DNA from: JAWKUK01 sp041398605 | Lineage (GTDB): Bacteria; Planctomycetota; UBA1135; GCA-002686595 | Assembly: GCA_041398605.1 (NCBI GenBank) | Contig: JAWKUK010000007.1 | Span: 62,001 to 126,000 of the forward strand | Reading direction: 5' to 3' | Length of the DNA: 64,000 nucleotides | In this document: positions 1-8,625 of the stretch, piece after piece | Numbering within the stretch: position 1 is the stretch's first letter | How the letters are laid out: the number at the start of each line of letters is the position of its first letter | Translations under genes and position numbers: made by a program | The notes under the pieces: generated by a model | What the model was told of the DNA's origin: nothing | What the model saw: only the letters and a program-made list of their open reading frames with translations | Databases searched by the model: none

Positions 1-1073
1 TCGTGGTCGGGCGGTCCAGCGACGGGAACCTGATCCGGCCCTTCATCTGGACCGCCGCGACCGGGATGCAGCCCCTCCCGCTCCCGCTCCCGCTGGCCGG
101 TCATAGCGGCGGAGCGGTCGGCATGTCGTCGAACAGCGGGGTCGTGATCATGAACCTATGGTCGAACGGCGGGCCCGGCGGCGTGTCGGTGCCCCACGCC
201 CTGCTGTTGCATGCCGTCACGGGGTACACCTCGCTCGGCTCCTACAACCTCGTCGGCATCTCGGCGGACGGCGAGGTCATCGTGGGGACGATCCCGAACG
301 CGGGTGGGCTGGGCTCGACGTCGCATCGATGGACGAGCGCGACCGGTTGGGTGCCGCTCTTCGGGCTGCCCCTGTCGGTGGGCACCGAAGCGACGGACAT
401 CTCGGCGGACGGGCGCGTCATCGTCGGGATGTCGCAGAGCGTCATTGGGGGCCCCGTGGGCGGACTCATCGTCACGACCGCGGTGCGCTGGACCGTTGAA
501 GAGGGTCTCGGCGATCTCTCGCTCGCGACGGGGCTCGATCCGTGGGCGATCCCGCGCGCCGTATCAGGTGACGGGACGCACGTGGCGGGCGAGTACTTCA
601 TCCCTGGTCCCGGCAACATCGACGGCTTCCGGATCCGCGCCAGTTCAGTGGGCGAGACGTACTGTCGCCCGGCAGCCGCGAACAGCGGCGCCTGCGCCGC
701 CGTGCTGCTGGTCGACGGCGACCTGTCCGCCGCGGCGGGCGCGCTGCGCCTGAACGCTGAGCTGCTGCCGTTGAACACCACCGGCTACTTCCTCGCGAGC
801 CTCTCGCGGGGCCTCGCCACCGCGCCAGGCGGCAGCCAGGGCAACTTGTGCCTGGGCGGCGCGATCGGACGCTTCGTCGGGCCGGGCCAGGTGCAGAGCT
901 CCGGCGCGGCGGGACGCTTCTCGCTCGTCGTGGACCCCGCGTCGATGCCCACGCCGGGCGGGCCCGTGGCGGCCGCGGCCGGCGAGACCTGGAGCTTCCA
1001 GGCCTGGTACCGCGACGCGAACCCGGGACCGACGAGCAACTTCACGGACGCGGTGAGCGTGGTCTTGCAATAG
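1..1073 (+). CDS. Secreted HAF-repeat-like protein with C-terminal NSTG/GETW domain (5' partial)
   Basis: The reading frame is open from the window edge, so the N-terminus and any signal peptide lie upstream. The first ~210 visible residues contain repeats of the type ISADGxVIVG and SSDG...PFIWTAATGMQ, resembling HAF-repeat extracellular proteins that form propeller-like folds. Residues ~217-356 are the NSTG/GETW domain: an opening TYC, APGGSQGNLCLGGAIGRF, GETWSFQAWYRD and a terminal SNFTDAVSVVLQ. The usual NSTG is NSGA here. The role is unknown; cell-surface or secreted location is inferred from its paralogues. Confidence 0.8.
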   Translation, partial: VVGRSSDGNLIRPFIWTAATGMQPLPLPLPLAGHSGGAVGMSSNSGVVIMNLWSNGGPGGVSVPHALLLHAVTGYTSLGSYNLVGISADGEVIVGTIPNAGGLGSTSHRWTSATGWVPLFGLPLSVGTEATDISADGRVIVGMSQSVIGGPVGGLIVTTAVRWTVEEGLGDLSLATGLDPWAIPRAVSGDGTHVAGEYFIPGPGNIDGFRIRASSVGETYCRPAAANSGACAAVLLVDGDLSAAAGALRLNAELLPLNTTGYFLASLSRGLATAPGGSQGNLCLGGAIGRFVGPGQVQSSGAAGRFSLVVDPASMPTPGGPVAAAAGETWSFQAWYRDANPGPTSNFTDAVSVVLQ

Positions 1074-1150
1074 CGCGAGCTCGCGTCCGTGCGACCGCTC
1101 GAACTCACATGGACTCCGGTGTGCCTCCAACCCCCTCGATCGACGACCCC

Positions 1151-2632
1151 ATGCAAGTCCCTGCCCGCTCCACCTACTCGCTGCTGGCCTGTGTTCTCTT
1201 CGCGCCGTCCGCGGCCGCGCAATGGACCACCGCGACGCTGTCCGTTCCGCGAACCGTTCTGGCCGCCGAGACGGTGGGTCGCAAGGCGCTGTTCGCTGGA
1301 GGGTATGTACCCAGCTTCGGGGCCTCCGACGTCGTCGACATCTACGACGATGCAACGGGCCAGTGGTCGACGGCTTCGCTCTCCGCTCCCGGCGCCACTT
1401 GCGCCGCGAGAGTCGGGAGCAAGGTCCTCTTCGCCGGCGGCATCTGCTCCGGCCCTGCATGTACCGGCGGGCCGTCGGGTGTCGTGGACATCTATGACGA
1501 CTCGAGTGGAGCGTGGAGCACGGCGAATCTCTCGAGCGTCCGCGGGGATCTCGATGCGGTTGCTGTGGGGACGCAGGTCCTCTTCGCGGGCGGGCTGACG
1601 AATCTGAGCAGTCTCGGCGTCGACACGGTGGACATCTACGACGACGCGACCGGCGTCTGGTCGACTGCCACCCTCTCGGTCGGACGGTTCGACATGGCTG
1701 TCGTGTCGGTCGGGAGCAAGGCCATCTTCGCGGGAGGCGGCTTGATGGCAGGGCCCTACGTGCCGACAGATGTCGTCGACATCTATGACGCTGCCACCGG
1801 GACGTGGTCGACGGCGACCCTCAGCGCCCCGCTCGCCGATGGCGTAGCGACGTCCGTGGGATCTCGGGCATATTTCAGCGGGAATGGCAGCAACGTGGTC
1901 GATGTCTACGACGACACGACCGGAACGTGGTTCACCATGCCCGCACCGAACTCGCATCGGGCTGGCGCTGCGATGAGCAACGGGGCAAAGGCCCTCTTCG
2001 CTGGCGGTTTCTCGAGCGGCGTCCACGACGTCAGCGTGTTCGACTCCGCAGCGAACACGTGGTCGACCTACGCGCTCTCCGTGCATCGCGACCATCTCGC
2101 GGCGACGACCGTGGGCACCAAGAGCTTCTTCGCAGGCGGGCGGTTCTTCGGCGGCTTCGGTGGAGTCATGGTCTACGACACCGTCGACATCTACGACGAC
2201 GCGCTCGGCACCGCGTACTGCTCGCCGGGCGTCGCCAACTCGACCGGCGCGCCCGCACGGATCACCGCCCAGGGCTTCCCCGGCGCCGCCGCGCAGGGCT
2301 ACGTGATCCTGACCGCGGATCGCCTACCGACGCAGTCCGTGGGCTACTTCCTAACGAGCCGGACCCAGGGCTTCGCCGCGGGTCCCGGCGGCAGCCAGGG
2401 AGACCTCTGCCTGGGAGGAGCCGTCGGCCGCTACGTCTCGGCGGGACAGCTCCAGAACTCCGGCGCGAGCGGCACGTTCGAGCTCACGACAGACCTCATG
2501 CAACATCCGCAGCCGACGGGTTTGGTATCCGTCCAGGCCGGCGAGACCTGGAACTTCCAGGCCTGGTACCGCGACGCGAATCCGGGCCCAACGAGCAACT
2601 TCACGGATGCGGTGAGCGTGACGCTGCAGTAG
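1151..2632 (+). CDS. Secreted kelch-like repeat protein with C-terminal NSTG/GETW domain
   Basis: 493 residues. The start at 1151 is chosen because it gives a signal peptide directly (hydrophobic YSLLACVLFAPSAAA, then AQ); an upstream in-frame ATG at 1112 would put a poor leader in front. About seven repeats of the form VDIYDDATGxWSTATLS...VGSKxLFAGG follow, typical of kelch-type beta-propellers. The last ~140 residues are the NSTG/GETW domain (TAYCSPGVANSTG, GGSQGDLCLGGAVGRY, GETWNFQAWYRD, terminal VTLQ). It lies 77 bp after the preceding gene on the same strand. Exported location is likely; ligand and function are unknown. Confidence 0.85.
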   Translation: MQVPARSTYSLLACVLFAPSAAAQWTTATLSVPRTVLAAETVGRKALFAGGYVPSFGASDVVDIYDDATGQWSTASLSAPGATCAARVGSKVLFAGGICSGPACTGGPSGVVDIYDDSSGAWSTANLSSVRGDLDAVAVGTQVLFAGGLTNLSSLGVDTVDIYDDATGVWSTATLSVGRFDMAVVSVGSKAIFAGGGLMAGPYVPTDVVDIYDAATGTWSTATLSAPLADGVATSVGSRAYFSGNGSNVVDVYDDTTGTWFTMPAPNSHRAGAAMSNGAKALFAGGFSSGVHDVSVFDSAANTWSTYALSVHRDHLAATTVGTKSFFAGGRFFGGFGGVMVYDTVDIYDDALGTAYCSPGVANSTGAPARITAQGFPGAAAQGYVILTADRLPTQSVGYFLTSRTQGFAAGPGGSQGDLCLGGAVGRYVSAGQLQNSGASGTFELTTDLMQHPQPTGLVSVQAGETWNFQAWYRDANPGPTSNFTDAVSVTLQ

Positions 2633-3700
2633 CGCGGGACCGCAGTCTCGAGGACCGAGTCGGGTCTCATCCCGCCCCGAGGGATGGACGTTCGGGCTCC
2701 TCGGGGCCAAGGGTGATCGGGGAGTTCTATCGTGCGCGACGCGCGCTAGCTCGCTCCACTGCACCACTCCTGCGTGGCCCCGGTCGGCGGCATCGACGAC
2801 CCGAGCACGGTCCCAGTCTCTGCGTAGCGGGCGCAGTCGAGAGACCCCGGATCTCGTAGCGCCTATTCACCACTGAAGTAGGCGGGCGACGGGCTCCGTG
2901 AGGACAACGACCGACTCCGCAGTGTCCCCGCCCGCGTTCGCGATCTGCAACGTTGCCACACGCAGCCGACGGACGTCTTTGCCTCGAGACTTCCGCGGAG
3001 CAGCTGGGGCAAGAGGCTCTGCAACCTGTTAGAGGCCCAGCATCGCGCGAGGCAACGGATAGGGCTTCCAAACGGGCTAGTTGGTATACGCCTGTCCCTT
3101 AGGCCTCCAGGTGGTCGCGAGTTACGCGCCATGCTGTTCCCGGAGCTGGCCGCACGCTGTTCTCGGCGGCGCCAGTCGGCGCGCTGACGCGCGTGGTTGA
3201 GGCGCTGCCGAGGCCCTGGCCACCAAGCTCCGCGCAGTGGTTCACCGCGTCAGGGTACGAAGAGGCCCGCGGCGATCGCAGGTTGATGACCGGGTTAGGA
3301 CCGGGCTCATTAGGAGTCGAACCCGCGAGCCCCCGCCGCCGGCGCTCTTCTGACAGGAGCCACCACCGTCCCCACCGGCGGTACACCCTGCAGGATCCCG
3401 CGGGCGACTCCTACGCGCGAGCGCGATGGCCCTCGTCCAAGAGGCGTCACTCCACGGCCGCCGCGGGCGCCTTCGCGTTCGCACTGTATGCGCCCGCCCC
3501 CGAGCCCGCGTGCCCGGGCCCCCTCTGCGGCCTCGTTCGGCCACTCCCTTCAGTGCCGGGACAACTTCCCGCGCTGCCCGCTCGCCGGACAGTCGCCATC
3601 CTGCGTCGTCACGTCTCAACCTGGCGAACCACCCCACTCGTCAACGGACCCCGGAATCCACTACCGCCACCTCGGAAGCAGTATCCGCTATCCGCAGCGG
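2633..3700. other. Intergenic stretch with no supportable gene
   Basis: About 1.07 kb between the kelch-like gene and the upstream repeat of the FGE-fold array. Reading frames here are short, rich in Arg/Pro/Ala and show no family motifs. A segment near 2900-3080 encodes a weak RED-NDRLR-like stretch that could be an eroded coiled-coil leader, but nothing identifies it. A tRNA-like T-loop string near 3310-3320 does not fold into a tRNA. Confidence 0.5.
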
Positions 3701-3924
3701 CCCTCGAACCTCGGCGCGCAAAGCGTCCATGCTGCACGACGTGAGGCGGCGCGTGCGCCGGGGTCCCGCGCTCCTCTAGCCCGGGAATCTGCGCGAATTC
3801 GCGTGAGCGGGCGCCCGTCCGCGCCTCCGGGGTGGCCCGAGGCCCCTGCGCTTCGCCCCTGACCCACCCCAGCGCTCCGGACGGCGCGGCTCGTGCCCGC
3901 CCGGCCTGCATCTCGAGAGACGAT

Positions 3925-5244
3925 ATGCATCCACGCAACCAGCCCCTGCCCGTCGACCCCGCGGCCCTCGCCTCGGTCGGCGTCTCTGTCCGGCGCCGGC
4001 TCGCCACGCAGCGTTCGATTGAGGCGACGATCACGCGCGCGGCCGCGGTCTTGATCGCCTCGCTCGGCGTCGCGTCGGCGCAGGTCGGCACGAACTACTG
4101 CGTCGCGACGCCGAACTCGACGGGCGCGCCCGCGTTGATCTCAGGCTCAGGGACCGCGGTCGTGCACTTGAATGACCTCGTGCTGACGAGCTCGGGGTTG
4201 CCGCTGAACGCGGCGGCGTACTTCCTGTGCAGCCGCACGCAGGGCTTCGTGCAGAACCCGGGCGGCAGCGCGGGCGACCTGTGCCTCGGCAACCCGATCG
4301 GCCGGCTCGTCGGGGGTGTGGCGGCGAACTCGGGCGCGACGGGAGTCGTGGACGTCACGGCCGACCTCAACGCCATGCCGCAGCCGACCGGCGCGGTGGC
4401 GGTGCTGCCGGGCGAGACGTGGCGATTCCAGTGCTGGTACCGCGACGCGGTGGGCGGGAGCGCGACGTCGAACTTCAGTGACGGGCTCGCGGTGTTGTTC
4501 ATCACGACGCAGACGGTGCCAGGGATGGTGCCGATCCCGGCGGGGACGTTCCTGATGGGCTCGAACGCGCCGAGCGGGCCGCCGTACTACGGCGAGTACA
4601 CCCCGGACCCGGTCCGTCAAGTGACGATCAGCTACTCGTTCTGGATGGGCCAGCACGAGGTGACTCAGGGCGAGTACCAGGCGCTGATGGGATCGAACCC
4701 TTCGAATTTCCTCGGTGCTTCCAATCCGGTGGAGCAAGTGACATGGCCTCAAGCGCGGGCGTACTGCGCGGCGCTGACGTTGCAGCAGGCGGGAAACGTG
4801 CCACCCGGCTACGAGTACCGCCTGCCGACCGAGGCGGAGTGGGAGTACACGTGTCGCGCGGGGACGACGACCGAGTTCCACTGCGGGCCGGACCTGTTCT
4901 GCAACCAGGCGCGGTTCTTCTACAGCTACCACTCAAACTCGTCCTGCGGTGGCCCTCCTACCAGCGGAACCGTGCCGGTGGGTAGCTACGCGCCGAACGC
5001 GTTCGGCCTCTACGACATGCACGGCAACGTCTGGGAGTGGTGCCTCGACTCGCTGGCGCCGTACAGTTCGGCTGCGGTGACCGACCCCTTCGTCACAGGC
5101 GGCGCGGCCCGGGTCAAGCGCGGTGGCGGCTGGAGCAGCAACTCCGACGGTTGCCGCTCCGCCCTCCGGGGCAGCGGACTCGGTCCTGGCTCGAGCACCA
5201 GCATCGGGATCCGGGTCGTGCTCGCCCCAGTTCTCCTCCCTTGA
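3925..5244 (+). CDS. Secreted FGE-sulfatase/C-type-lectin-fold protein, array copy A (intact)
   Basis: 439 residues. The ATG at 3925 follows GAGAGACGAT, a purine-rich ribosome site conserved in the other copies. A long charged leader precedes a hydrophobic segment (AAAVLIASLGVASAQ, to residue ~52). Residues ~53-192 are the NSTG/GETW domain, here N-terminal and with extra Cys (YFLCSR). Residues ~200-437 are a SUMF1/FGE-sulfatase fold: GMVPIPAGTFLMGS, FWMGQHEVTQGEYQALMG, YRLPTEAEWEYTCRAGT, GLYDMHGNVWEW and RGGGW...CRSALRG. Of the two active-site Cys of true formylglycine-generating enzymes, the first is Ser and only the second remains, so catalysis is unlikely and ligand binding more plausible. 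Its C-terminal tail is the region that varies between copies. Confidence 0.9.
   Translation: MHPRNQPLPVDPAALASVGVSVRRRLATQRSIEATITRAAAVLIASLGVASAQVGTNYCVATPNSTGAPALISGSGTAVVHLNDLVLTSSGLPLNAAAYFLCSRTQGFVQNPGGSAGDLCLGNPIGRLVGGVAANSGATGVVDVTADLNAMPQPTGAVAVLPGETWRFQCWYRDAVGGSATSNFSDGLAVLFITTQTVPGMVPIPAGTFLMGSNAPSGPPYYGEYTPDPVRQVTISYSFWMGQHEVTQGEYQALMGSNPSNFLGASNPVEQVTWPQARAYCAALTLQQAGNVPPGYEYRLPTEAEWEYTCRAGTTTEFHCGPDLFCNQARFFYSYHSNSSCGGPPTSGTVPVGSYAPNAFGLYDMHGNVWEWCLDSLAPYSSAAVTDPFVTGGAARVKRGGGWSSNSDGCRSALRGSGLGPGSSTSIGIRVVLAPVLLP
5107..5211 (+). other. Candidate DGR-type variable region, copy A
   Basis: Between constant blocks (CGCGGYGGC...TGG, TCC, TGCCGCTCCGC, CGG and the tail CTCGCCCCAGTTCTC) lie codons that differ between copies. 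After the TGG they read AGC AGC AAC, then TCC, then GAC GGT, where copies D and E have GGC GGC GAC / TTC TTT and GAC AGC GAC / CAC TTT. The changes fall mainly in the first two codon bases, as expected from mutagenesis of AAC/AAT codons. Confidence 0.5.
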
Positions 5245-5539
5245 ACCATCAACGAGAGAGAGCCTGCCAGCGGTCGACTGCACGGAGGCGCGAGCGGAGC
5301 GAGTCCGGAGCGGTCGTCGAACCTCGGCGCGCGAGAGTCCGCGCTGTACGACATGAGGCGGCGCGTCCGGGCCGGGGTGCCATGCTGCGCTGGTTCGGGA
5401 ATCCATACGAATGTGCGTGAGCGGACGCTCGGGTCCGCGCCTACGGGGTGCCCGAGGCCTCTGCGCTTCGCCCCTGACCCACCCCAGCGCTCCGGACGGC
5501 GCAGCTCGTGCCCGCCCGGCCTGCCTCTTGAGAGACGAT
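5245..5539 (+). promoter_or_regulatory. Conserved inter-copy leader of the FGE-fold array (A-B spacer)
   Basis: 295 bp between the stop of copy A and the ATG of copy B. It is homologous to the sequences at 3702-3924, 8332-8625 and 9936-10221. All share GCGAGCGnAGCGAGYCCG-like blocks, a GTGCCATGCTKCGCTGGTTCG-like block and the final GAGAGACGATATGCA. Conservation of non-coding sequence across copies points to a duplicated promoter and translation start region. No exact -35/-10 pair can be named. Confidence 0.4.
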
Positions 5540-7357
5540 ATGCACCCACGCAACCTGCCCCTGCTCGTCGACCCCGCGGCCCTCGTCTCGGTCGGCATTC
5601 CTGCTTCGCGCCGGATCTCTACGCAGCGCTCCATTGCGGCGACGACCGCGCGCGTGGCCGCGGTCTTGATCGCCTCGCTCGGCGTCGCGTCGGCGCAGGT
5701 CGGCACGAACTACTGCTTCGCTTCGCCGAACTCGACCGGCGCGTCCGCGGCGATCTCGGGCTCAGGGACCGCGGTCGTGCACTTGAACGACCTCGTGCTG
5801 ACGAGCTCGGGGCTGCCGCTGAACGCGGCGGCGTACTTCCTGTGCAGCCGCACGCAGGGTTTCGTGCAGAACCCCGGCGGCAGCGCGGGCGACCTGTGCC
5901 TCGGGAACCCCATCGGCCGGCTCGTCGGGGGTGTGGCGCTGAACTCGGGCGCGACGGGAGTCGTGGACGTCACGGCCGACCTCAACGTGATGCCGCAGCC
6001 GACCGGCGCGGTGGCCGTGCTGCCAGGCGAAACCTGGAACTTCCAGTGCTGGTACCGCGACGCGGTGGGCGGGAGCGCGACGTCGAACTTCAGCGACGGG
6101 CTCGCCGTGCTGTTCACGGCGACGCAGACCGTGCCAGGGATGGTGCCGATCCCGGCGGGGACGTTCATGATGGGGTCGAATGCGCCAAGCGGGCCGCCGT
6201 ACTTCGGCCAGCTCACGCCGGACCCGGTCCGTCAGGTGACGATCAGCTACTCGTTCTGGATGGGCCAGCACGAAGTCACGCAGGCGGAGTACCAGGCGCT
6301 GATGGGGACGAATCCGTCGACCTACCAGGGCGCGTTGCACCCCGTTGATACGGTGAGTTGGTTTCAATCGCGCGCGTACTGCGCGGCGCTTACTGCGCAG
6401 CAGGCGGGGAACTTGCCAGCGGGCTACGAGTACCGTCTGCCGACCGAAGCAGAATGGGAGTACGCGTGCCGAGCGGGGACGACGACCGAGTTCCACTACG
6501 GGCCGGATCTCTACTGCAACCAGGCGAGCTTCTCGTACTCGCTCCACTCGAACTCGAGCTGCAACACCCCGGGCGGCACCGCTGTGGTTGGCGGCTACAC
6601 ACCGAACGCGTTCGGGCTGTACGACATGCACGGGAACGTGTGGGAGTACTGCCTGGACTCGTACGCGCCATATACCTCGGCGGCGGTGACCGACCCCTTT
6701 GTCACCGGCCGCCCCTACCGGGTCATCCGCGGCGGCAGCTTGTCCAGCATCTCCGCAATTCTGCCGCCCGCTGGTCCTGTTGGGCTCGATCCGGTCACGA
6801 ACGACCGGTTTCGGCTGTCCGGCTCCGTTCGTCCTGAGCCGCCGGGGAACTCCGCGCTGCCGGGGCCTGACGCTGAGGCGCGAGCGGCTGAGGCCGAGCT
6901 GCCTGTCGAACCGGCGCGCCGGATCTGCGCCACGACGCAGGTAGAGCATCACGTGGCCGGTCCCGCGGTCGCTGGCGCGGAACCGCGAACGCAAGACTGG
7001 CGCCGGTCCGCGCCACGGCGGATGAGGCCTCCGGCCTGCCCAGGCGCGATCCACCTCAGCGTTCCGACGGCATCGCGCCCACCATCTTCGAGAGAGCCAG
7101 CCGCACCACGCAACCGGTCCCGTCGCCGACCTCGAGTGGCCTCGCCTGGCCGGCGTCACCGAAACCGCTTGCCGGCGCAGCGCCTGGCTGCGGCGACGAG
7201 CGCGCGGCGCGCGGCCGCACCGCCGCCTTCGCCGGCGCCGTCGGCGCAGGCCGGCACGAACGCCGCCGCACGCCGAACTGACGGCGCCCGCGCCGATCTC
7301 GGGTCAGGACTGCGTCGTAGATCGAACGACCTCAGCCACGAGCCTGGTTGCTGCTGA
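5540..7357 (+). CDS. FGE-fold array copy B, frameshifted near its 3' end (read-through frame to 7357)
   Basis: The start ATG at 5540 follows GAGAGACGAT. The product parallels copy A: signal segment, NSTG/GETW domain (residues ~53-192), then the FGE-fold domain up to LYDMHGNVWEYCLDS and RVIRGGS. Near 6755-6761 one extra base disrupts the frame inside the variable region, just before the TGC of the CRSA block. The remaining C-terminus is read out of frame and runs on through the degraded start of copy C, giving a Pro/Arg-rich tail without homology. The true ancestral end is near 6840. It is either a pseudogene or a sequence error. The Trp of the RGGSW motif is also Leu here. Confidence 0.6.
   Translation: MHPRNLPLLVDPAALVSVGIPASRRISTQRSIAATTARVAAVLIASLGVASAQVGTNYCFASPNSTGASAAISGSGTAVVHLNDLVLTSSGLPLNAAAYFLCSRTQGFVQNPGGSAGDLCLGNPIGRLVGGVALNSGATGVVDVTADLNVMPQPTGAVAVLPGETWNFQCWYRDAVGGSATSNFSDGLAVLFTATQTVPGMVPIPAGTFMMGSNAPSGPPYFGQLTPDPVRQVTISYSFWMGQHEVTQAEYQALMGTNPSTYQGALHPVDTVSWFQSRAYCAALTAQQAGNLPAGYEYRLPTEAEWEYACRAGTTTEFHYGPDLYCNQASFSYSLHSNSSCNTPGGTAVVGGYTPNAFGLYDMHGNVWEYCLDSYAPYTSAAVTDPFVTGRPYRVIRGGSLSSISAILPPAGPVGLDPVTNDRFRLSGSVRPEPPGNSALPGPDAEARAAEAELPVEPARRICATTQVEHHVAGPAVAGAEPRTQDWRRSAPRRMRPPACPGAIHLSVPTASRPPSSREPAAPRNRSRRRPRVASPGRRHRNRLPAQRLAAATSARRAAAPPPSPAPSAQAGTNAAARRTDGARADLGSGLRRRSNDLSHEPGCC
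6716..6811 (+). other. Candidate DGR-type variable region, copy B (disrupted)
   Basis: This aligns with the variable segment of copy A. The NNC codons TAC, ATC, TCC, AGC and ATC stand at the variable columns, followed by a +1 insertion before the constant TGC. The downstream tail is badly eroded. Confidence 0.35.
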
Positions 7358-8331
7358 ACGCGCGGCTTGCAGCCGCACGCAGGCTTCGCAGAACCTGGCA
7401 GCGCGGGCATCTGTTCTGGAACCGATCTGCCGCCTGTCAGTGTGGCGGTGAACTCCGCGCGACGGAGCCGGGACCGCCAGCGCCAACCTGGTCGCTGCCG
7501 TCGACGGCGCGTTGCTGCGCTGCCAGCGACCTGGAACTCCAGGCTGCACGCGACGGGGGCAGCGCGATGTCGAACTTCAGCGACGGGCTCGCCGTGCTCT
7601 TCACCGCGACGCAGACCGTGCCGGGGATGGTTCCGATCCCGGCGGGGACGTTCCTGATGGGCTTCCGAACGCACCGAGCGGCTGGCCGTACTTCGGCGAA
7701 TACACGCAGGACCTGTCCATCAAGTCACCATCAGCTCCCATTCTGGATGGGCCAGCACGAGGTGACGCAAGCGGAGTATCAGGCGCTGATGGGGACGAAT
7801 CCGTCGACCTACCAGGGCGCGTCGCACCCCGTAGATACGGTGAGTTGGCTTCAATCGCTCGCGTATTGCGCGGCGCTTACTGCGCAGCAGGCGGGGAACT
7901 TGCCAGCGGGCTACGAGTACCGTCTGCCGACTGAAGCGGAGTGGGAGTACGTGTGCCGAGCGGGGACGACCACCGAGTTCCACTACGGGCCGGACCTCTT
8001 CTGCAACCAGGCTTGGTTCGTGTTCAGCTTCCATTCGAACTCGGCGTGCCACAGCCCAAGCGGCACGGTGCCGGTGGGCAGCTATGCGCCGAATGCCCGG
8101 TCTGTATGACATGCACGGGAACGCCGGGAGTGGTGCTTGACTGTACGCGCCATACACCTCGGCGGCGGTGACCGACCTCTTCGTCATTGGCGGCCCCTAC
8201 CGGGTCCTCCGCGGCGGCAGCTGGGACAGCGGACTCCGTCGCCTGCCGCTCCGGCGTTCCGGCGCAACTACGGTCCCGGCGCGGGCAACGATCGCCAGTT
8301 CCGGGTCGCTCGCCCCGGTTCTCTTCCCTTG
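7090..8331 (+). pseudogene. FGE-fold array copy C, heavily degraded
   Basis: Sequence homologous to the other copies, with many small deletions. The start codon is lost (CCGCACCACGCAACC where the others have ATGCACCCACGCAACC), and the NSTG/GETW domain region (7250-7590) is shortened by repeated gaps. From about 7567 to 8095 the FGE-fold region is readable again (GMVPIPAGTFLMG, EVTQAEYQALMGTNPSTYQGA, YRLPTEAEWEYVCRAG). It shifts frame again near 7665-7735, 8093-8135 and 8231. No complete product is possible. Indels outnumber substitutions, so sequencing or assembly error should be excluded before calling it natural decay. Confidence 0.75.
8198..8301 (+). other. Candidate DGR-type variable region, copy C (frame-corrected)
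   Basis: After removing single-base indels, the segment reads RGGSW-DSD-S-VA-CRS-G-F-R-R-NYG-P. It differs from A, D and E at the same columns and mainly by NNC/NNT codons (GAC AGC GAC, GTC GCC, TTC, CGC AAC TAC GGT). Confidence 0.35.
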
Positions 8332-8625
8332 ATCCAGCAAGTGGACAGCGTGCCGGGCTAGGACGACACGCAGGCGCGAGCGGAGCGAGTCCGGAGCGGT
8401 CGTCGAACCTCGGCGTGCGAGAGTCCGCGCTGCAAGACGTGAGGCGGCGCGTGCGGGCAGGGGTGCCATGCTTCGCTGGTTCGGGAATCCGCGCGTAAGT
8501 GCGTGAGTCAGCGCTCGGATCCGCGCCTTGGGGTGGAGCGAGGCGCCTTCGCTTCGCCCTCAACCACCCCAGCGCTCTGGACGTAGCGGCTCGCGCGCGC
8601 CCGGCCTGCCTCCTCGAGAGACGAT

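Noticed and set aside
3305..3375. tRNA-like string on the minus strand (GGGTTCGACTCC, as in T-arms or tmRNA ends)
   Set aside because: The T-stem pairs at only about three of five positions, the acceptor arms do not match, and no anticodon arm could be drawn.
5762..7159. Long minus-strand open frame opposite array copy B
   Set aside because: Arg-rich composition, no domain, and it lies exactly opposite a recognisable gene; a by-product of high GC at third codon positions.
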